Positions 9,766 through 22,382 are shown, counted from the first letter of the stretch. The stretch: 64,000 bases of DNA from Grammothele lineata (GCA_002150815.3 NDFF03000057.1:496001-560000), one strand, 5' to 3'. Made by a program: numbers and translations. Notes: a model not told the origin generated them from the sequence alone.

Positions 9766-12605
9766 CTAATCTACTAACATCGACGCTTGTCCGTCCCCCT
9801 CAGCCTCCCAATCCATCTCCGGATGCAACCGTACCATCTTCGTCTGCTCCCACCGCTCCTTGAACCGGGCCCGTGCATCACGATCCGCCTCCTGGAGCAT
9901 CGTCAAGCGCGAACTCTTCCAATAGCGCGGGTCCATCGACTGATGCACCCCCGGCAGGATACCGTCCATCGCGAAAATGTGCGAGTGCTTCTCGAATTGC
10001 CCCGGGTACTGCGTGACAGCACCCATCGCCTCCGCGACCTTCGGCGCCATGAGCGGGTGGAAGAACAACCCGGGGTAGTACCTGCCGCTGATAAGTGAGA
10101 GCGATATGACGACCTCATAGCCCTCGTGGAGGATCGGCCTGAACTTGAAACCCTTCGGCGGCTCGGGAAGGGGGTATGGTGTTGAGAGAACAGGGTGCGA
10201 CAAATACGGGTTCGAATTGCGCGACGGAGATGACCTTGACGTGGAGGAAGCGGCGGCGGCGGCAGCAGCTGCAGGGGATGTTTGGGACAGGATGGAAGAA
10301 GCAGTTTCGGCTAAAGGCACAGCGGGGTCGGGATTGGGCAACGGCGGCGGCCTGAGAGGTGATGGTTGCCCCATGAGTGGAATGCCGCTAGGTTGCTGTG
10401 AACCCGTTGACACTAGATATGACGTTGCGAAAGTTAGGCGACGTCGAATCCGCGAAAACGATGCACTCACAGCCGTTAGGGACCTCACGTGCTTTTCCTT
10501 TGTCGTTGTGTGCGGTACTTGCACCGTTTGCCTTCGATGGAACGGGGTCCTCCCAAGTCTCGTCCACTAGTTCATACATTGACCCGCTCGCCCGACACTC
10601 CCTCGAAGGCGACCCGTCTGAACCGGGCACCTCGACCACAAAAAGCCCCTCTACCCGGAAGAACAGCCCCCGCTCTCTCGCTCCGAACCTCTCCGACCCC
10701 GTGCTCAGCTCGTTCGGGTGCATTTCTCCTGCGTACGCGAGCGTGTCCGAGGCAGGTCCCGCCGGGGGATAAATCACGTCCGTGCCTTCCGGCGCGAACT
10801 GGCAGCGCGCGATCTTGAGTCGGACGAGCTCGTCCGTCCAGATGCGCTCCGTGCCCCACCAGAGACCCTGGAAACGCTTCTGTTGGACGGTTTGGGAACC
10901 AGTAGTGCGCCGTAGGGATCCGAGCATACTAATGCTCTCCGTCTCTGTGACGGGGCCGTCTGGGCCAGTCAGTTTAGAAGGGGAAGCGGCGTTGATGTTC
11001 ATAGACTGCTGAAGGATGGAGTGCAGTGTCTGCATCTGAGGCTCCGGAGAGGGTGTCGGTGGAATGGATGGAGGTGCGGATGCGCTTCCCACTGGTGGAG
11101 CGGAAGGAGGGACGGTGAAAGTGCAATCCCATTCATCGGTAGGCAGCCAGAAATGCGCTAGATTGGCTGCTGCCTGGATGGCGAGGGTGTACGGAGCCAC
11201 CGCGCGTCTGAATTTTGCAAAAGCGCCTTCTAGACCTGGTGCTTCCGGCTCCCACGGGTTGAAATCGAACATTTCTTGGTCGAGTATCCGGTCCATTTCT
11301 TCGATCGGAACCGTTTCCAAATAAAGGCCGAGTTGCTCCTGTATACGATTGATCATGACGTCCGGAGGAGTATGCGCAAGATATGGTAACACTTGCTCGT
11401 CTGTGACGTAGATTGTCCTCGCGGTACCCAGGAGTTTCAGTTTGTACGCGTAAACGTGCTCAACGTACCAAGGCACACTGCCTTCCGCCTCGATAGGTGC
11501 AGTCGCCGGCGTGCCGGATGGCCCAGCGGCCGAGGGGTCTCCCGGAGGGACACCCAACGCGGGATTGTCGGCCGCAGCTTCCTTGTACATATGATCCAAA
11601 TTCTCCTGGGCGTTGATGGGTGCTATGGGGTGCGGGATGGGTTTGCACTGAATGCCTTCGACCACCGCGGGCCAAAACTGGATGTCCTCCTCCGGGGTGC
11701 GCCCGCGTATTGGTGGGTTGAGATGACACCACAAGAGTTCGCTGTGTCGGAACATGCGCGGCCGTTGACGAGCAGACGTTATGATGGCGTTCCGAATATC
11801 CCTGTCTCGTTCGGGAGTCATGAATTGCTCCGGGCCATTTGGGAGCTGCTTAGCCTCCCTAGGACGAGGCTGCGGCACACGCCGAACGGCGGCATAGGGT
11901 TTGGCTGCGTGGGGCAGGGCTCGGGGTATCCGTGATGCCTGAGGGTCGCGGCGTACACGGCGTATGGAAGGACCAACAACAGAGGCGGAGCGGCGGACGG
12001 TGCTGAGCCCCATGGTGTCCGAAATGATGCGCTGAGGCTGCTTGGTGCAATACTTGCATTGACAATTTCCCCGGTTCATAGACTCGTCCTGCATGAGCCA
12101 TAGAGCGTGTGGAATAAACTCGTTCGTGGAACGGAATTTGGTGACACTGACGGATCCTGGATACAGCGTAAATAATTGATATTGGATGGGGGTGAAAAGG
12201 AGATAGGTGATGTACCGCATAGATACGGGTCATGCCGTGGGGTCTTCTCCGGGCCCTTGTTGTGGTCGTACATATGGTATCCGTGAGGAAAGGTTTTCAG
12301 GACATAAGTGGGTCCTTCTACTCAGCGTCGGTGAAAGCGTTCAAGCCTTTCATGCCAACATCAATAGTCCGTAGAGACATACCAGGCATGCCCATACGAG
12401 ATGCAAGCTCCTTTCCCACCACCACTCGCCACATTATGGCAAGGCTCTCGTCTAGAGCAACAGGGCGCATGTAGTTGACCTGACCGCCTATTACGATCTT
12501 TTCCGTGTTCTGGGGGAGGTGTTTTGGGTCCCCATCGGAGCGGGGAAACTCGAGCCAGGCAGGATTGTCGGGGAGAACATGATTGCCTGGATGCTTCCGC
12601 GACAT
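9766..12605 (-). CDS. clr2: Cryptic loci regulator 2 (CLR2) homolog, transcriptional silencing
   Basis: Predicted 885 aa from exons 12383-12605, 12216-12317, 10471-12156 and 9766-10412. The Clr2 N-terminal domain is spread over exons 1-3: PAWLEFPRSDGD, PTYVLKTFPHGYHMYDHNKG, then FIPHALWLMQDE with CQCKYC, a possible zinc ligand cluster. The central half (MFRHSELLWCHLNPPIRG..., WPAVVEGIQCK..., YKLKLLGTARTIYVTDEQ..., DELVRLKIARCQFAPEG) resembles the Clr2 silencing domain. S. pombe Clr2 is a subunit of SHREC, which acts with the deacetylase Clr3 and Mit1 at heterochromatin downstream of HP1. The C-terminus has a poly-Ala tract and a conserved GFKFRPILHEGYEVVISL segment. Start: ATG in context CAAAATGTC. 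The last intron (10413-10470) was chosen because GGCT|GTGAGT joined to ATCTAG|TG keeps the frame. Confidence 0.75.
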
Positions 12606-13301
12606 TTTGAAACGCAGAAAGGTGTTGTGAAGCACGAGAGAGAATGACGAGTGACCTGGGAAACAAGCCCTTCTGGTGGTCTGAGCGCACGAAGTGCCGC
12701 TAGGCCTCCTAGGGCGTCTAATAGCTGCAGCGTGACATTTCCGGAAGGAACGGATTGTGGGCCGTGTGAGCATGTTACGTAAGCGCCGGCATCCATAGAA
12801 AAGGCCAACTCTCGGCTATTCGTTCGTTGTTTTCGAACCTCTCGAATATGGGCTCTACTCCCGACAGTACATTCGTTATACAAATTCTTCACGTGTAGCT
12901 TCATACTATGCTTGCGGCTTGGATTGATATTACTCTGGTACGCCGTAATTATCTACACCTTGGTCGGCACCCCTCACCGCTTGGGTGTTAAACTGTGCGG
13001 CAAAATTTCATCACGAGGACTCCTTATGGGAGTTGTCGCACGCCCCTCTAGGCACATTGACCTTTCGTTCATGCACGAGGTGGATGTATTGGGGAGCGGG
13101 AAATCCATATCTCTTATTGTAGTTGTATTGTCACCAGGCAAGTCATGTATGGATGGGATAGACAACGTTAATTCGCATACCGTCGACATCAGACCTCTTC
13201 GATGAATATTGTGGGTGTGTGAGCAGGATGTTGGAGGTAACTATCATGAGCGTGTCATTCAATTACGAGACCGGTCCTTCTCATTCGTCTACACAGCCCT
13301 C
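12606..13301. other. Intergenic region between CLR2 and PQ-loop gene 1
   Basis: About 700 bp holding the CLR2 promoter and the 3' flank of PQ-loop gene 1. Short open frames here show no family resemblance. Confidence 0.6.
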
Positions 13302-14633
13302 TCAAGTAGTCTTCTCGTTCTGTACGTTGTGTGAGGTAGCAGCAACTTCCCCACTCGTTTCTCCAGCATCATCGGTGTGATCACTATCTGGCTGGGGAGT
13401 CAATGGTCCGTCATGAACATGAAGTGGGCCGCTTTCTTCGTCGTTATGCGTCATTTCGGTGACAGGGGCGGAGCCTGAGTCGGGCTGAGAAACTTGTAAA
13501 CGCTTCTGCTTCCGGCGCGCTCTCGGGTTGAGAATCAATGCACAGAGCAAAACGATTCCGTCGAGGAACTTGGAGGACAGGAAGCAGTGGCATGGAACCA
13601 AGGAATCCTCGTCAGTTTCCGCATTCGGGAAAGCTAAACTCCATGATGGCGGGACGAGGACATACCACGACGAGCGAGTACGAGACCCCCGCGACAACGT
13701 CAAACTTGTCCTTGAACGCGAGGGACAAGTCACTGAACACTCCGCCGAGCATGTCGACAAGCATAAACAAAGTGGAGATGCCGACGACCTCTTTGAACTT
13801 GTAAATCTCCCAGTATTGTGGTCTGAAAGAAGCTGAGCGTGAGTTTCCGCCGAGTGTAGAACCATGCTTGAAGCGCACAGCAATGCGACGGACAAGAGCA
13901 CCGTGCTCGCAATGCCGAAGAACTCCACCGGTCCCATGTTGCCCTTATCGTACGACGGCTAGACGGAGCGGGGAAACCGTCAGCACCCTTTTATAACCAC
14001 TTGAAGAGCGCGAGCGTGGGACGCTGTCCGCACCTTTACCGCAAACACCATGCCCGCCTCAAACCCTACCGACACGGCGACGACAGCTACGTACATCGCG
14101 AGCGCCGTCTCCTTGCTCCGCTTTCTACCATAGTACTGGCACTGTGAGGCGACAACGGGTCACGGGTCAGCGTCGATGCAATATATGTGGCATGAGCCCC
14201 CCGCAGGAGACAAACCTGCGCCCAGGACGTATATGATAGCAGGGAGAGCAGCTGTGGCTGGACAATCAAGGGCACGTTCAGGTTTTGTATAATAGCGTAC
14301 ACTCCGAAGAACGTCCCCGATGCACCCCATAGGAGTCTGTAGGCGGTAGGAGACCGGGTCAGCGCTACGTAGATAGAGGGAACAAGAAAATATCAGTGGA
14401 CTGATTGGTAGTGCTACGCACCCGAGATACTCCGACAAACCATCCGTTGACTTTGTACGCCAGCTCTTCCATACTTGCGGTACGAGCTGTATCGTCCAGC
14501 AGATTGTCCCTGCGATCAGTAGACGACTGTCAATGTCGGTACTAGCCTCAAGTTCACGAATGTCCAAATTCGAGACGAATGCGAGCTTACCCATGGTTCC
14601 AAGGACATTCTCCGCTACCGGATTGGCCGGCAT
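13302..14633 (-). CDS. PQ-loop repeat membrane protein, paralog 1
   Basis: Predicted 287-aa multi-pass protein from exons 14591-14633, 14422-14509, 14216-14336, 14034-14141, 13879-13958, 13666-13822 and 13302-13568. Two PQ-loop motifs are visible: ICWTIQLVPQVWKSWRTKST after the first short exon and the PQYWEIYKFKEVVGIS segment in the second half. Seven hydrophobic helices can be drawn. PQ-loop proteins include cystinosin, yeast Ypq vacuolar amino-acid transporters and SWEETs, so a small-molecule transporter of an internal membrane is likely; substrate unknown. The C-terminal 70 residues are hydrophilic and acidic. Start ATG lies in a Kozak context GCCACCATGC. The paralog at 41714-43039 has identical lengths for the first six exons. 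Confidence 0.85.
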
Positions 14634-15125
14634 GGTGGCAAATAACACAGCGGAGTATCACCTGCGCAAAACCAGAACGTCCGCGAGATCCATGTAGTGG
14701 CGGTTTTGTGCAACGCGCAGTGACTAAACCCATACCGTGACGAATCAGGCTGTTGCCGCAGGAGTGGCTATCAGGACCATCGGACCGCACATGCCGATGT
14801 CATGTATGACGTTGACCAAGGACTTAGAACGTTGACGTCGTTCCCTCCAACTAACCAGCATGATGATGGCTAACCTTCCGAAGATAGGAGACGAGTGGTA
14901 TCGAGCGAGTTCCTATATGCTAGTACCCGAGATATTTACATGTACAACTGAACAGCCCAGACCCTAAGCAACGACTACACAGGAATACAACAACAGCCCT
15001 TCCAGATATATCGCGTGTATAGATAGACCAGTCCCTCCTCCGGATGTCCATAAGGCATGTCACAAGTTTTCCTCTAGGCTTCTTCTACGGGCGGAGCCTT
15101 CTCTACGGGGTAGGGTTTCGCCCAA
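14634..15125. other. Intergenic region upstream of PQ-loop gene 1
   Basis: About 490 bp; promoter of PQ-loop gene 1 and 3' flank of the next minus-strand gene. Nothing else seen. Confidence 0.6.
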
Positions 15126-16805
15126 TCATTCCGCCCCGCTGACGCTACCTGTACTCGCGGTCGTCACGGCGTACTCATGCTTCGCCGAATCCCAGCTCCG
15201 CGCCCACTCGGGACGTACCCTCGAGCCTGCCCTGCCGGCACCTGCGTCAATGCTCCCCGTGCGGTGCACGCCCATTCGGATCGCGTGCGGATTTAGGTAG
15301 GCAGGTTTGGGCGGGTACGAGATGCTGTGCGAGCGTTTGCTGTGATAGAAAGTTCGTCATACCTGAGGTCAGCATGCGGAGAGGAGCGGTGAACGCGCGA
15401 CTCACCTCGGGCGTAATGTTGGAGACAGACTGAGCTGCGCGAAGCTGCTTGGGAACAGCGGGTGGCCCGGGCCGCGCTCCCGGAGAACGTCGTACGGGGC
15501 ATCCCTGTCGTTCGCGCCGGCAGGAGCAGCATATTTGGGTTGGACAAGCGGGCTGCCTAGGTGGGGCATAGGGGAGACGGGAAGTGAATGGTCGTGAGCG
15601 GGGGAGCTAGGTGACGTGATGATCCGGATGCCGTGAACCTCCTGCTCCTCTTCTTCCTTCTTCTCTTGCGCGGCTTCAGACTCGTCTTCTTCCCGCAGAT
15701 CTCCAAGAGAGGAATGCATCCCAGAGGCGTCTACAACCGAAGACGGGGGCGTCTGGTTGGCGAATACCGGCTCGATCGTAATCTCCTCGCCGTCGGAGAC
15801 TACACTCTTCAACGACGTCACGGGGGAGTCCGGCTCGAAGACATTCGAGTCCAGGGAGTCCGCCGTAAGGGGCGCAGCCGATGGACCGGGCAACCCGAGG
15901 ACTTCTGACTCTACGTCGAGTTCAGGCGGGACACCGAGGGCCCCTTTGACGCGCTCCCAGATGAGTTCGCTGTGCTTCATGACACAGCGACGGATCTTGC
16001 TGATCCAAAGCACGTCGTCGGCATCTTCGCGATCGACCTTCTTCAGCCAGTACTCCAGATCGGCAAACATCCAATCCTTCGCATCTTCGGGCGCCTTGGC
16101 TGGGTCGTACTGTGGGCCAAACGACGCACGTGCGTCCGGCGGGAAGGTCTGCTGGAGAAGCGCGAAAAGCCTCGCGTTCGGCTGCGCCTGAATGAGCGCC
16201 GCGACCTCGCCCGGCCTATCGATGAAGGGAACGTATATTGAGTCCGGGAGAGGAGTGAAGTTGACGGGGCTTGCTGCGTGTGGAGCGGGAGCGCCGCCGG
16301 AATGCGGGTGCGGAGACGGAAGCGGAGAGCGGGGATTGACCGAGATGCGGGCGAGGTCAACGACCTGCTCAGGGGTAAGCCTGCTGTGGCCTGGGAGGCC
16401 TCCCGTAAACCGGGAAGTGCTCGGAGACGATGGGCGCAGGCTAGGGGAGCGGGAAGGGCTAGCAGGGCGACCTGGGCCACCACCTGGAGATCCTGGAGGG
16501 CCGAAAGAACTGAAGGCGAAGCTCATGCGACCGGGAACGCCGCCCTCCTTGCCAGATGAGTTCGAGTTGATAGACGCGTTACTACCGTGCCGCCTGTGTC
16601 TCCGTGGGGGCTCCTCGATCTCGGTCTGAGGGACGCGGACGATAGTGAGACGGCTCGTGAGAGCACGCGCAGGGTTCATGTTGACATCGTTGTGCGCGCC
16701 CCAGGGGTCCGAGGCCGCGATGGAACCTCTGCGGGACGAAAATCGGCGATGGAGGGTATGCGCGCTCAGGACGGGGCTAAGGTCGGGAGTCGGGGGTGTG
16801 CTCAT
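15126..16805 (-). CDS. Conserved fungal protein of unknown function, Ser/Pro-rich
   Basis: Predicted 537 aa from exons 15406-16805 and 15126-15339. I do not recognise a named family. The N-terminal 200 residues are Ser/Pro/Arg-rich. A compact, probably folded centre (about residues 195-310) includes TPLPDSIYVPFIDRPGEVAA, WMFADLEYWLKKVDREDADD, VLWISKIRRCVMKHSELIWE. An acidic linker follows, then a C-terminal motif of the form SKRSHSISYPPKPAYLNPHA and MGVHRTGSID, reached only by splicing across 15340-15405. No signal peptide or membrane segment. The chosen start MSTPPTPDLS sits just after CTATAG|G; a 5' UTR intron whose 3' end is there is plausible, with its donor near 16878. Splicing also keeps an upstream frame open, so an N-terminal extension cannot be excluded. 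Confidence 0.65.
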
Positions 16806-18556
16806 CCTATAGAGAACAGGAACGGAATAGTGCAGCGATGAGGATCCGGATTCATCGATGACGGGAGGACGAGCGTACCTGGTGGCGGGCGTGCGGAGAG
16901 GGTGTTCGCGAGTAGATTGCGCGCGAGCGTGGTGATGAAGGGCTGGCGGGGGAGACCGGAAGATGGCGGATGGGGAAAGAAGAGGGAGGGGGTGAGTCTG
17001 GCCATGGCCTCTGGACTTTTGAATGCGGGGCGGAGAGACTCTTGGAAAGTCCGAGTACGTCAAGTCTCCCTTCCGTCGGTCGCTCGTCTGGATCACATGA
17101 CGACATCCGCCGCTCATTCGGCTTCTCCCGCGCCCCCTCGCTCTCCGCAAGTCCCCTCAAACTCTCTGCACGACGATCTCCATATAGTTCCGTGCCCCTC
17201 GGTCTCAATTCCCCCTGGGCAAACGCTATCACAGCATATGCATATCGTCGAGAAAGAGGTAGGGCGACGACACCGCCGACTCACCGGCCCGAGCGCCGCT
17301 ATCGGGGCGGTAGGAAAACACAACGGTGGCCCGGTCTGGGTAAATGTTAGCCTGCCATGAGTGCATCATCTGTTTCTACAGAAAGATTGGGCGTATTCAC
17401 GTACTCGTACGTACTCGCTCACTCTCTTGAGGACGTACTTTGATCATTCCTAGGTGTAGTGGGTTCTATGTACGTGATGGTTGCCAGCCTCACAGGCCCT
17501 CGAACACTACCCAGTACAGGCCTGCACATCGAAAGCTGGCCATCGCCGTGCTAGCTCATGTTCGCCCTGGACAGATATCAATCTCATGTCTAAGGATGTA
17601 CGTAAACGGCTCGCCTTCTTTGTGGGAAGCGCAGAAGTTGGCCCGGGGCCCCGCGCGATGCAACGTCGTCCCATACATACCTCGAGGCCTGGCGAATGGA
17701 CCGTCGAAGCGTGGCCGCATACGAGTTGTGCATCGCAGGGAAGGGACTAGCGCATCTAAGCATCGAACCGCGTTCCAATACGTGCGCCACGAAGTGTCCT
17801 TTTCAATCCATCAAGATCGTCTTCTCGACTGCAAGGATCGACCCGGTCAGTCTGGTCTGGACATCGGTAGGTGTGGGACGAGAGTGGGTCGTCCAACAGC
17901 TCCTCGCGACAACTTGACACTGTTCGCCGGCGTGTATGAATCCCGCCGTAGCATCCAGTGCTCAGTATAAAGTGTGAGCTCAGAGACAGCTGGTGAGCGG
18001 TCACATCCGGAAGCGTCCTATTGAACCTTACCTCCTCGTCAAATTCCGACCCAAAGTCTAGATGGGAGCTACAAGTAGTGATACCGTGGATCCTACGCTT
18101 CGTCCTGACTGATTCGGGCGATGTTCTACGAGTAGAACCGGCAAGCAATGCTATTGGCAGTAGAAAGACACTAACGGTGACGATGACATCAGATATACGA
18201 GACACGAGATCATTGAACTGGCTACACACTATTTGTATCGTACATTTGGCATACAGATGACAGTCAAATCTGGAGGGTTCGGAGCAATAACGACGAGTAG
18301 CGGCGCACGAGGGACACACGCTGAGCCTTGGGAAGATTACAGGTACGGGATGTAGAGATGTTTCGGGAAGATAGACAGCATATATGGAACGCAAAGCAGC
18401 AACACGCGTTTGAACACGACTTGAGCAAACATGGGAGAGTGGGTCTATGAACAGCCGGAGAGAGATAGAAGCTGTGGCGGGCCGGTACGAGGAAACATCC
18501 ATCTTGCGTTCTGGTCGAGAAGGGTTTGAGAATAACCACCCACGCGCGATCCGGGA
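16806..18556. other. Large intergenic region between unknown gene and PPTase-like gene
   Basis: About 1.75 kb. The left part is promoter and 5' UTR of the gene ending at 15126, with a probable 5' UTR intron near 16806-16878. Open frames of 248 aa (minus, 17756-18502) and 176 aa (plus, 17440-17970) lie here, but they overlap each other, lack family motifs and look like chance frames. Confidence 0.5.
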
Positions 18557-19723
18557 TTACTCGATGAGCTTGTCCACGACGTTGAGAAGCTGGTCGAGCG
18601 TGATGAACTGGACCCACGCCTCGAGGTCCTTGGGGTCCGTGTGCCACACGAAGCGCGTCTCGCGCGTACGCCGGAAGAACGCGACCGCGCACTGGTACAC
18701 CTGGCTGACGTGCCCCTCTCCTGGGGAAGGACGCGGGAAGCCGAGCTCGGACGACCACACGCGGAACTCCCATCCGACGAGCGGGCGACCGTCGCCCGTC
18801 GCGGTCTTCTCGGGGATGTTGAACTCGAGTCGCGACCAGTCGAAGCCCATCGGCTGCCCGATCGCCTTGATGTATGCCTGCTTGAGGGCGAGGATGACGC
18901 AGAGCCGGCGCATGACGACCTCTTCGCCTTGCTCTGGCGCGATATGGCTCTGCTCGAGCGGGGTCAACTGTGCGAGAAAGCAGGGTCAGCGGAAGGATAG
19001 GGCTAGTCAAAGGCGAACTCATGGGAAGAGAATTACCCTGTGGTATAGCGATACAGCGAAGTCATTGTAGGCCATGCCCGGAGGTGAGACAATCTCCTTG
19101 ATGCCGATGCCGATGTTCACGACGTCTTCGCGGCGGCCTTGCGTCATGGCCATCCCGACAAGGTTGTGGTCATAGGATGTGTGGTATCCAATCATTGAGC
19201 GTATGCGATTCGCGTACGCTACGGGATTATCGTTCTCTACGTGGTGTATCTGGATACCAGCGGAGCGCCACGACGCAGCACAGGTTGTGGATGTCAGACG
19301 AAGTACCGGGAAGACGGAAGGTACGTACCTGTTCTATCCAATGTTTCCCTACGCCCGTGATATTATCTCGCCACCTTGAGCGCGGTACACGGCGATGACG
19401 CATCATGAGGAGCGGGAGGAGGAACGCGACCATTTGTCCTGGGAGGTGGCCGCGCGTCCGTCATCCTATTCCACGAACCATACACACATCAACGGGGAGC
19501 AGCAAGGACGAGCACTCACGCATTGTTTCTGGATCGTTGGGCGCATGGCGGACGGGAGCGTGCGGCACGCATTCTTTCATAACGCGGTAGCAGCGCTCAT
19601 ACTCCTACGAGATGCGATGGTGGTAGATGAGCATGGACCGATCGCGAACGGACGGGGCGCACTGACGTCTGAGGTGAACTCTCTGTTGGTGAAGAGCATC
19701 CATACTAGAATAGGGCAGTCCAT
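18557..19723 (-). CDS. 4'-phosphopantetheinyl transferase-like protein with altered catalytic residues
   Basis: Predicted 291 aa from exons 19667-19723, 19520-19604, 19329-19438, 19037-19249 and 18557-18967; lengths and phases agree. The fold follows the AASDHPPT/Lys5 group: MDCPILVWMLFTNREF at the N-terminus, LLPLLMMRHRRVPRS, GKHWIEQ where GKPYI is usual, IGYHTSYDHNLVGMAM where GYN(V/I)SHD.. is usual, then LALKQAYIKAIGQPMGFDW and SRLEFNIP. In active enzymes the GID aspartate and the KE(A/S) glutamate bind Mg2+; here these read GIG (in NIGIGIKEI) and KQA. Active enzymes transfer phosphopantetheine from CoA to carrier proteins (alpha-aminoadipate reductase, fatty-acid and polyketide synthases). 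This one may be inactive or altered in mechanism. The intron ending at 19250 was chosen for phase and a canonical GTACGT donor. Confidence 0.75.
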
Positions 19724-20684
19724 CTGCGCGCATGAAGCTAGATGGGTGCGATGGCGGCACTAGCGGTCGGGCGAGTGGCAAGCAGGCAGACAGCGGGTGA
19801 TTCGGTTTCGGGAGGACGCTGTGGGTCGGGCGGTATAACAATGCGATTGCGGGGTCGATGTCGGCGGAGGCTCAGAGCAAGAAGGGTCGGGCGGTGGTGG
19901 CGGGATGGGCGGGGCAGAACACGAACATATATACGGGCAGCTGGCAGAGAGAAGTCGGCCTGCGCGAGCACTCAACATTGCAGAATCGGACACGTTGTGG
20001 CGATTGCCGCTCACAAAAATCCCAACCCGAAGCTTCCTGCCAAAAGCCGCCAAAAGCGCCCGGTCCACCTCCTAACCGCCGCGGGCTCCGCTTCGACCTC
20101 CTGCCTCGAAGCACACAATCGCATGTGCGAGACAACGTCTCCTTCTCCTCGACCCGCCATTGTGGCCTTCGCCCGCTGTGAATACATGCCAGCTGTCGCG
20201 AGAAGGGAGGTCCTTGTCTCTTGCCCGTTATTGCCCGTTATGTTTCGCCCAGCCCGACACACGCTACCCGCGCCTCGCCATGTGAGCTCTGTACTTCCAC
20301 AAAAGAACGTTTTGTCGTCTCGTAGCGATGCGCCCATGCCGCCCGGTCCACACGCGGTTCCAGCGATTTACGCATTTGGCCTCCGTGGACGCCTTCCCAG
20401 GCGCCCTTGTGTCATCGTCGCCATCGTAGATATCCCTGCGTTGCTGTGCGAGAAGCAGCGGCAGGTCAGAAGGAAGGAAGCGGCGAGCTCCCAGGAGTCT
20501 CCGAGGAAGTGTCTATGTGCATTATGAAAAAGTATAAGGCGATTGTAGAGGTATATTCGGATCATATACAGACAGGACGAGACAGGGCCTTGCGCGCCAC
20601 TTTTGCAGCAAAGGTACACACCTGCAGTCCAATAGAATACGCCAACGCTCACCGGCCCACCTTCACATCCACAGCGACCCAAAC
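19724..20684. other. Intergenic region between PPTase-like gene and KEI1
   Basis: About 960 bp: promoter of the PPTase-like gene and 3' flank of KEI1, both minus. A plus-strand open frame at 19742-20527 is arginine-rich noise with no conserved motif. Confidence 0.55.
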
Positions 20685-21893
20685 TCAGTCCCTGCTCCTG
20701 CTCGGCCTCCTGCTATGTGAGAGAGCCGACGGCCCCGAGCCCGACGCGCCACCCATCAACGGCGTCCTGTCCTCTGGCCGCCCGTCCCGGCTCCCACCCG
20801 CACTGTCGAGCATGTCCTCGTCGAACAGCACCTCCCCGCCGCTCTCGCCCTTGGCGTTCGTGCTGATGCTCAGGTTGGACTTGCCCGGCTTCCCGCGGCG
20901 CGCACGGCCCGGCGCGCTCACGAAGTCTGTGAAGCTCGAAATGGATGAGGTCGGAGTGTGCCCACCGCGGCTGGTCGCGGATGTGGGGGTGGGGGGTGCC
21001 TGGTTTGCAGGCGAGCGAACGGGCAGGCGGTAGAACTCTTCAACATCGTCGTCGTCCTCAGGGAGCGCAGACGTTGAGTACGGAGCGCCGCTGGCGGTCC
21101 CGTTTGGGGAGTAGGAGCGGGAGAAGGGGAGGGAGCGGTACGAGCCCTTGCGAAGGTGAATTGCGTACGAGTACAGCAGGGCCGCGAAGTAGATCTACGG
21201 AGCCAAGTCAGACCTGGGAACTGAGCAACAGCATGAGAAGAGACATACCTTCAACAGCCAGCCGATGACAAGCATCGCTGTGGCGAGGCCCTTCTCTGTG
21301 TTCCAGATGGACATAGCCGCAGCAATGCGCTCCTCCTCCGTCATGTTGTGACCCTGCCCGCTCTCCATGACCTCCTTCTGCGCGGCAGAGTTCGCCTGCA
21401 CCCTTCCATCGTGCGGCGTGTAAACCCACCAGACAACCGCAAAGAACACGAGCCACGCAGTCGAAAGCATATGATCCGCGAAGAAGAGATGGGCAAAATA
21501 CAGGGTTTGCTTCGGGTCTTCCTGCCAAACATAAGTCAATGTGTGAGTTCCGACGCTGACAGATACGAGACTGAACGCGTACATGGACGATAGCCTTGAG
21601 ACCCCAGATGAGGGCAATGAGGCCGACGACGGAGTAGATGTACAGGCTGAGCTGGGCGAGAGAACCGCCTGCGCCGGTGAGGACGGCTATGAGCCCGTAT
21701 ACACCGGCGACCTTGTTGAGGAGCTGTGAGGCGCCGCGAGTGTCAGTTCTGGAGGGTCAGTCAACAACTCACACTCGAGACGACTCACGGCGAAGAGGAG
21801 GGCGATGGTCACGCCGGTCTTGATGTCGAGGAAGCCGATGAAGGAGGACAGCGGCCGAAGCCTCCACTCCGGGCGAAGGGTGAGTTTCATCAT
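20685..21893 (-). CDS. KEI1: Inositol phosphorylceramide synthase regulatory subunit Kei1
   Basis: Predicted 342-aa Golgi membrane protein from exons 21789-21893, 21583-21723, 21249-21521 and 20685-21194. The N-terminal half has the four hydrophobic helices of the Kei1 family: PLSSFIGFLDIKTGVTIALL near residue 15, LLNKVAGVYGLIAVLTG, SLYIYSVVGLIALIWGLKAI, then DHMLSTAWLVFFAVVWWVY and LATAMLVIGWLLK. The C-terminus is cytosolic, Ser/Pro-rich, with RSPANQAPPTPTS and a DEDMLD segment. Kei1 binds Aur1 and is needed for IPC synthase activity and Golgi retention in yeast. First methionine pair MMKLTLRPEWRLRPLSSF fits the family start. It diverges from the eIF4E gene at 22383. Confidence 0.85.
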
Positions 21894-22382
21894 GCACGAC
21901 GGAGATTAGGAGAGCGACGGTTTTAGGCGGACATGAACCCGGCGAGGAGGAGTGCGAGAAAACAAGCAAAAGCCAGCGAGAGAATGACGAACGATGGAGG
22001 AAGTCGGGAGGACGAAGGTGAGCCAACGAGTCGACACTGCGGGCCGTCGCGGTGATTGCCAGTCCGTCTGCCGCGGCCGTGCGGGCGCGAGATTTGCCTG
22101 AGCTCTCGACTGAGCGTGACCGACGACGCCCATCTCACGCCTCTCCCCTTCGCTCTTCCTCGCACCGCACCCTCCTCGCCAACACCGACACCGTCTCCGC
22201 TTTTTATTTGCTATCTAGTGAACCCCCTCGTCTCCATCAAACCTGCTCCAAATCTGCCCCAAACTGTGACATAGTCGCTCGCGCGGTCCGTTTTCCTGCC
22301 CTCTGCAGACCCATCCCATCCCTGTCCGCAGTCCCGTGTCCCCAGCGCCGCACCCGCCTCCGTCCCCGCACGTTCTCGCCCG
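21894..22382. promoter_or_regulatory. Divergent intergenic promoter region, KEI1 / eIF4E
   Basis: The 489 bp between the two start codons must hold both promoters. The part next to the eIF4E start is pyrimidine-rich (CCCCAGCGCCGCACCCGCCTC type), common near fungal transcription starts. No clear TATA box for either gene. Confidence 0.55.

Noticed and set aside
17756..18502. Open frame of 248 aa on the minus strand
   Set aside because: No family resemblance, overlaps a 176-aa frame on the other strand, and lies where 3' flanking sequence of the PPTase-like gene is expected.
19742..20527. Open frame of 261 aa on the plus strand
   Set aside because: Arginine- and alanine-rich composition typical of chance frames in GC-rich DNA; no domain and no consistent codon pattern.
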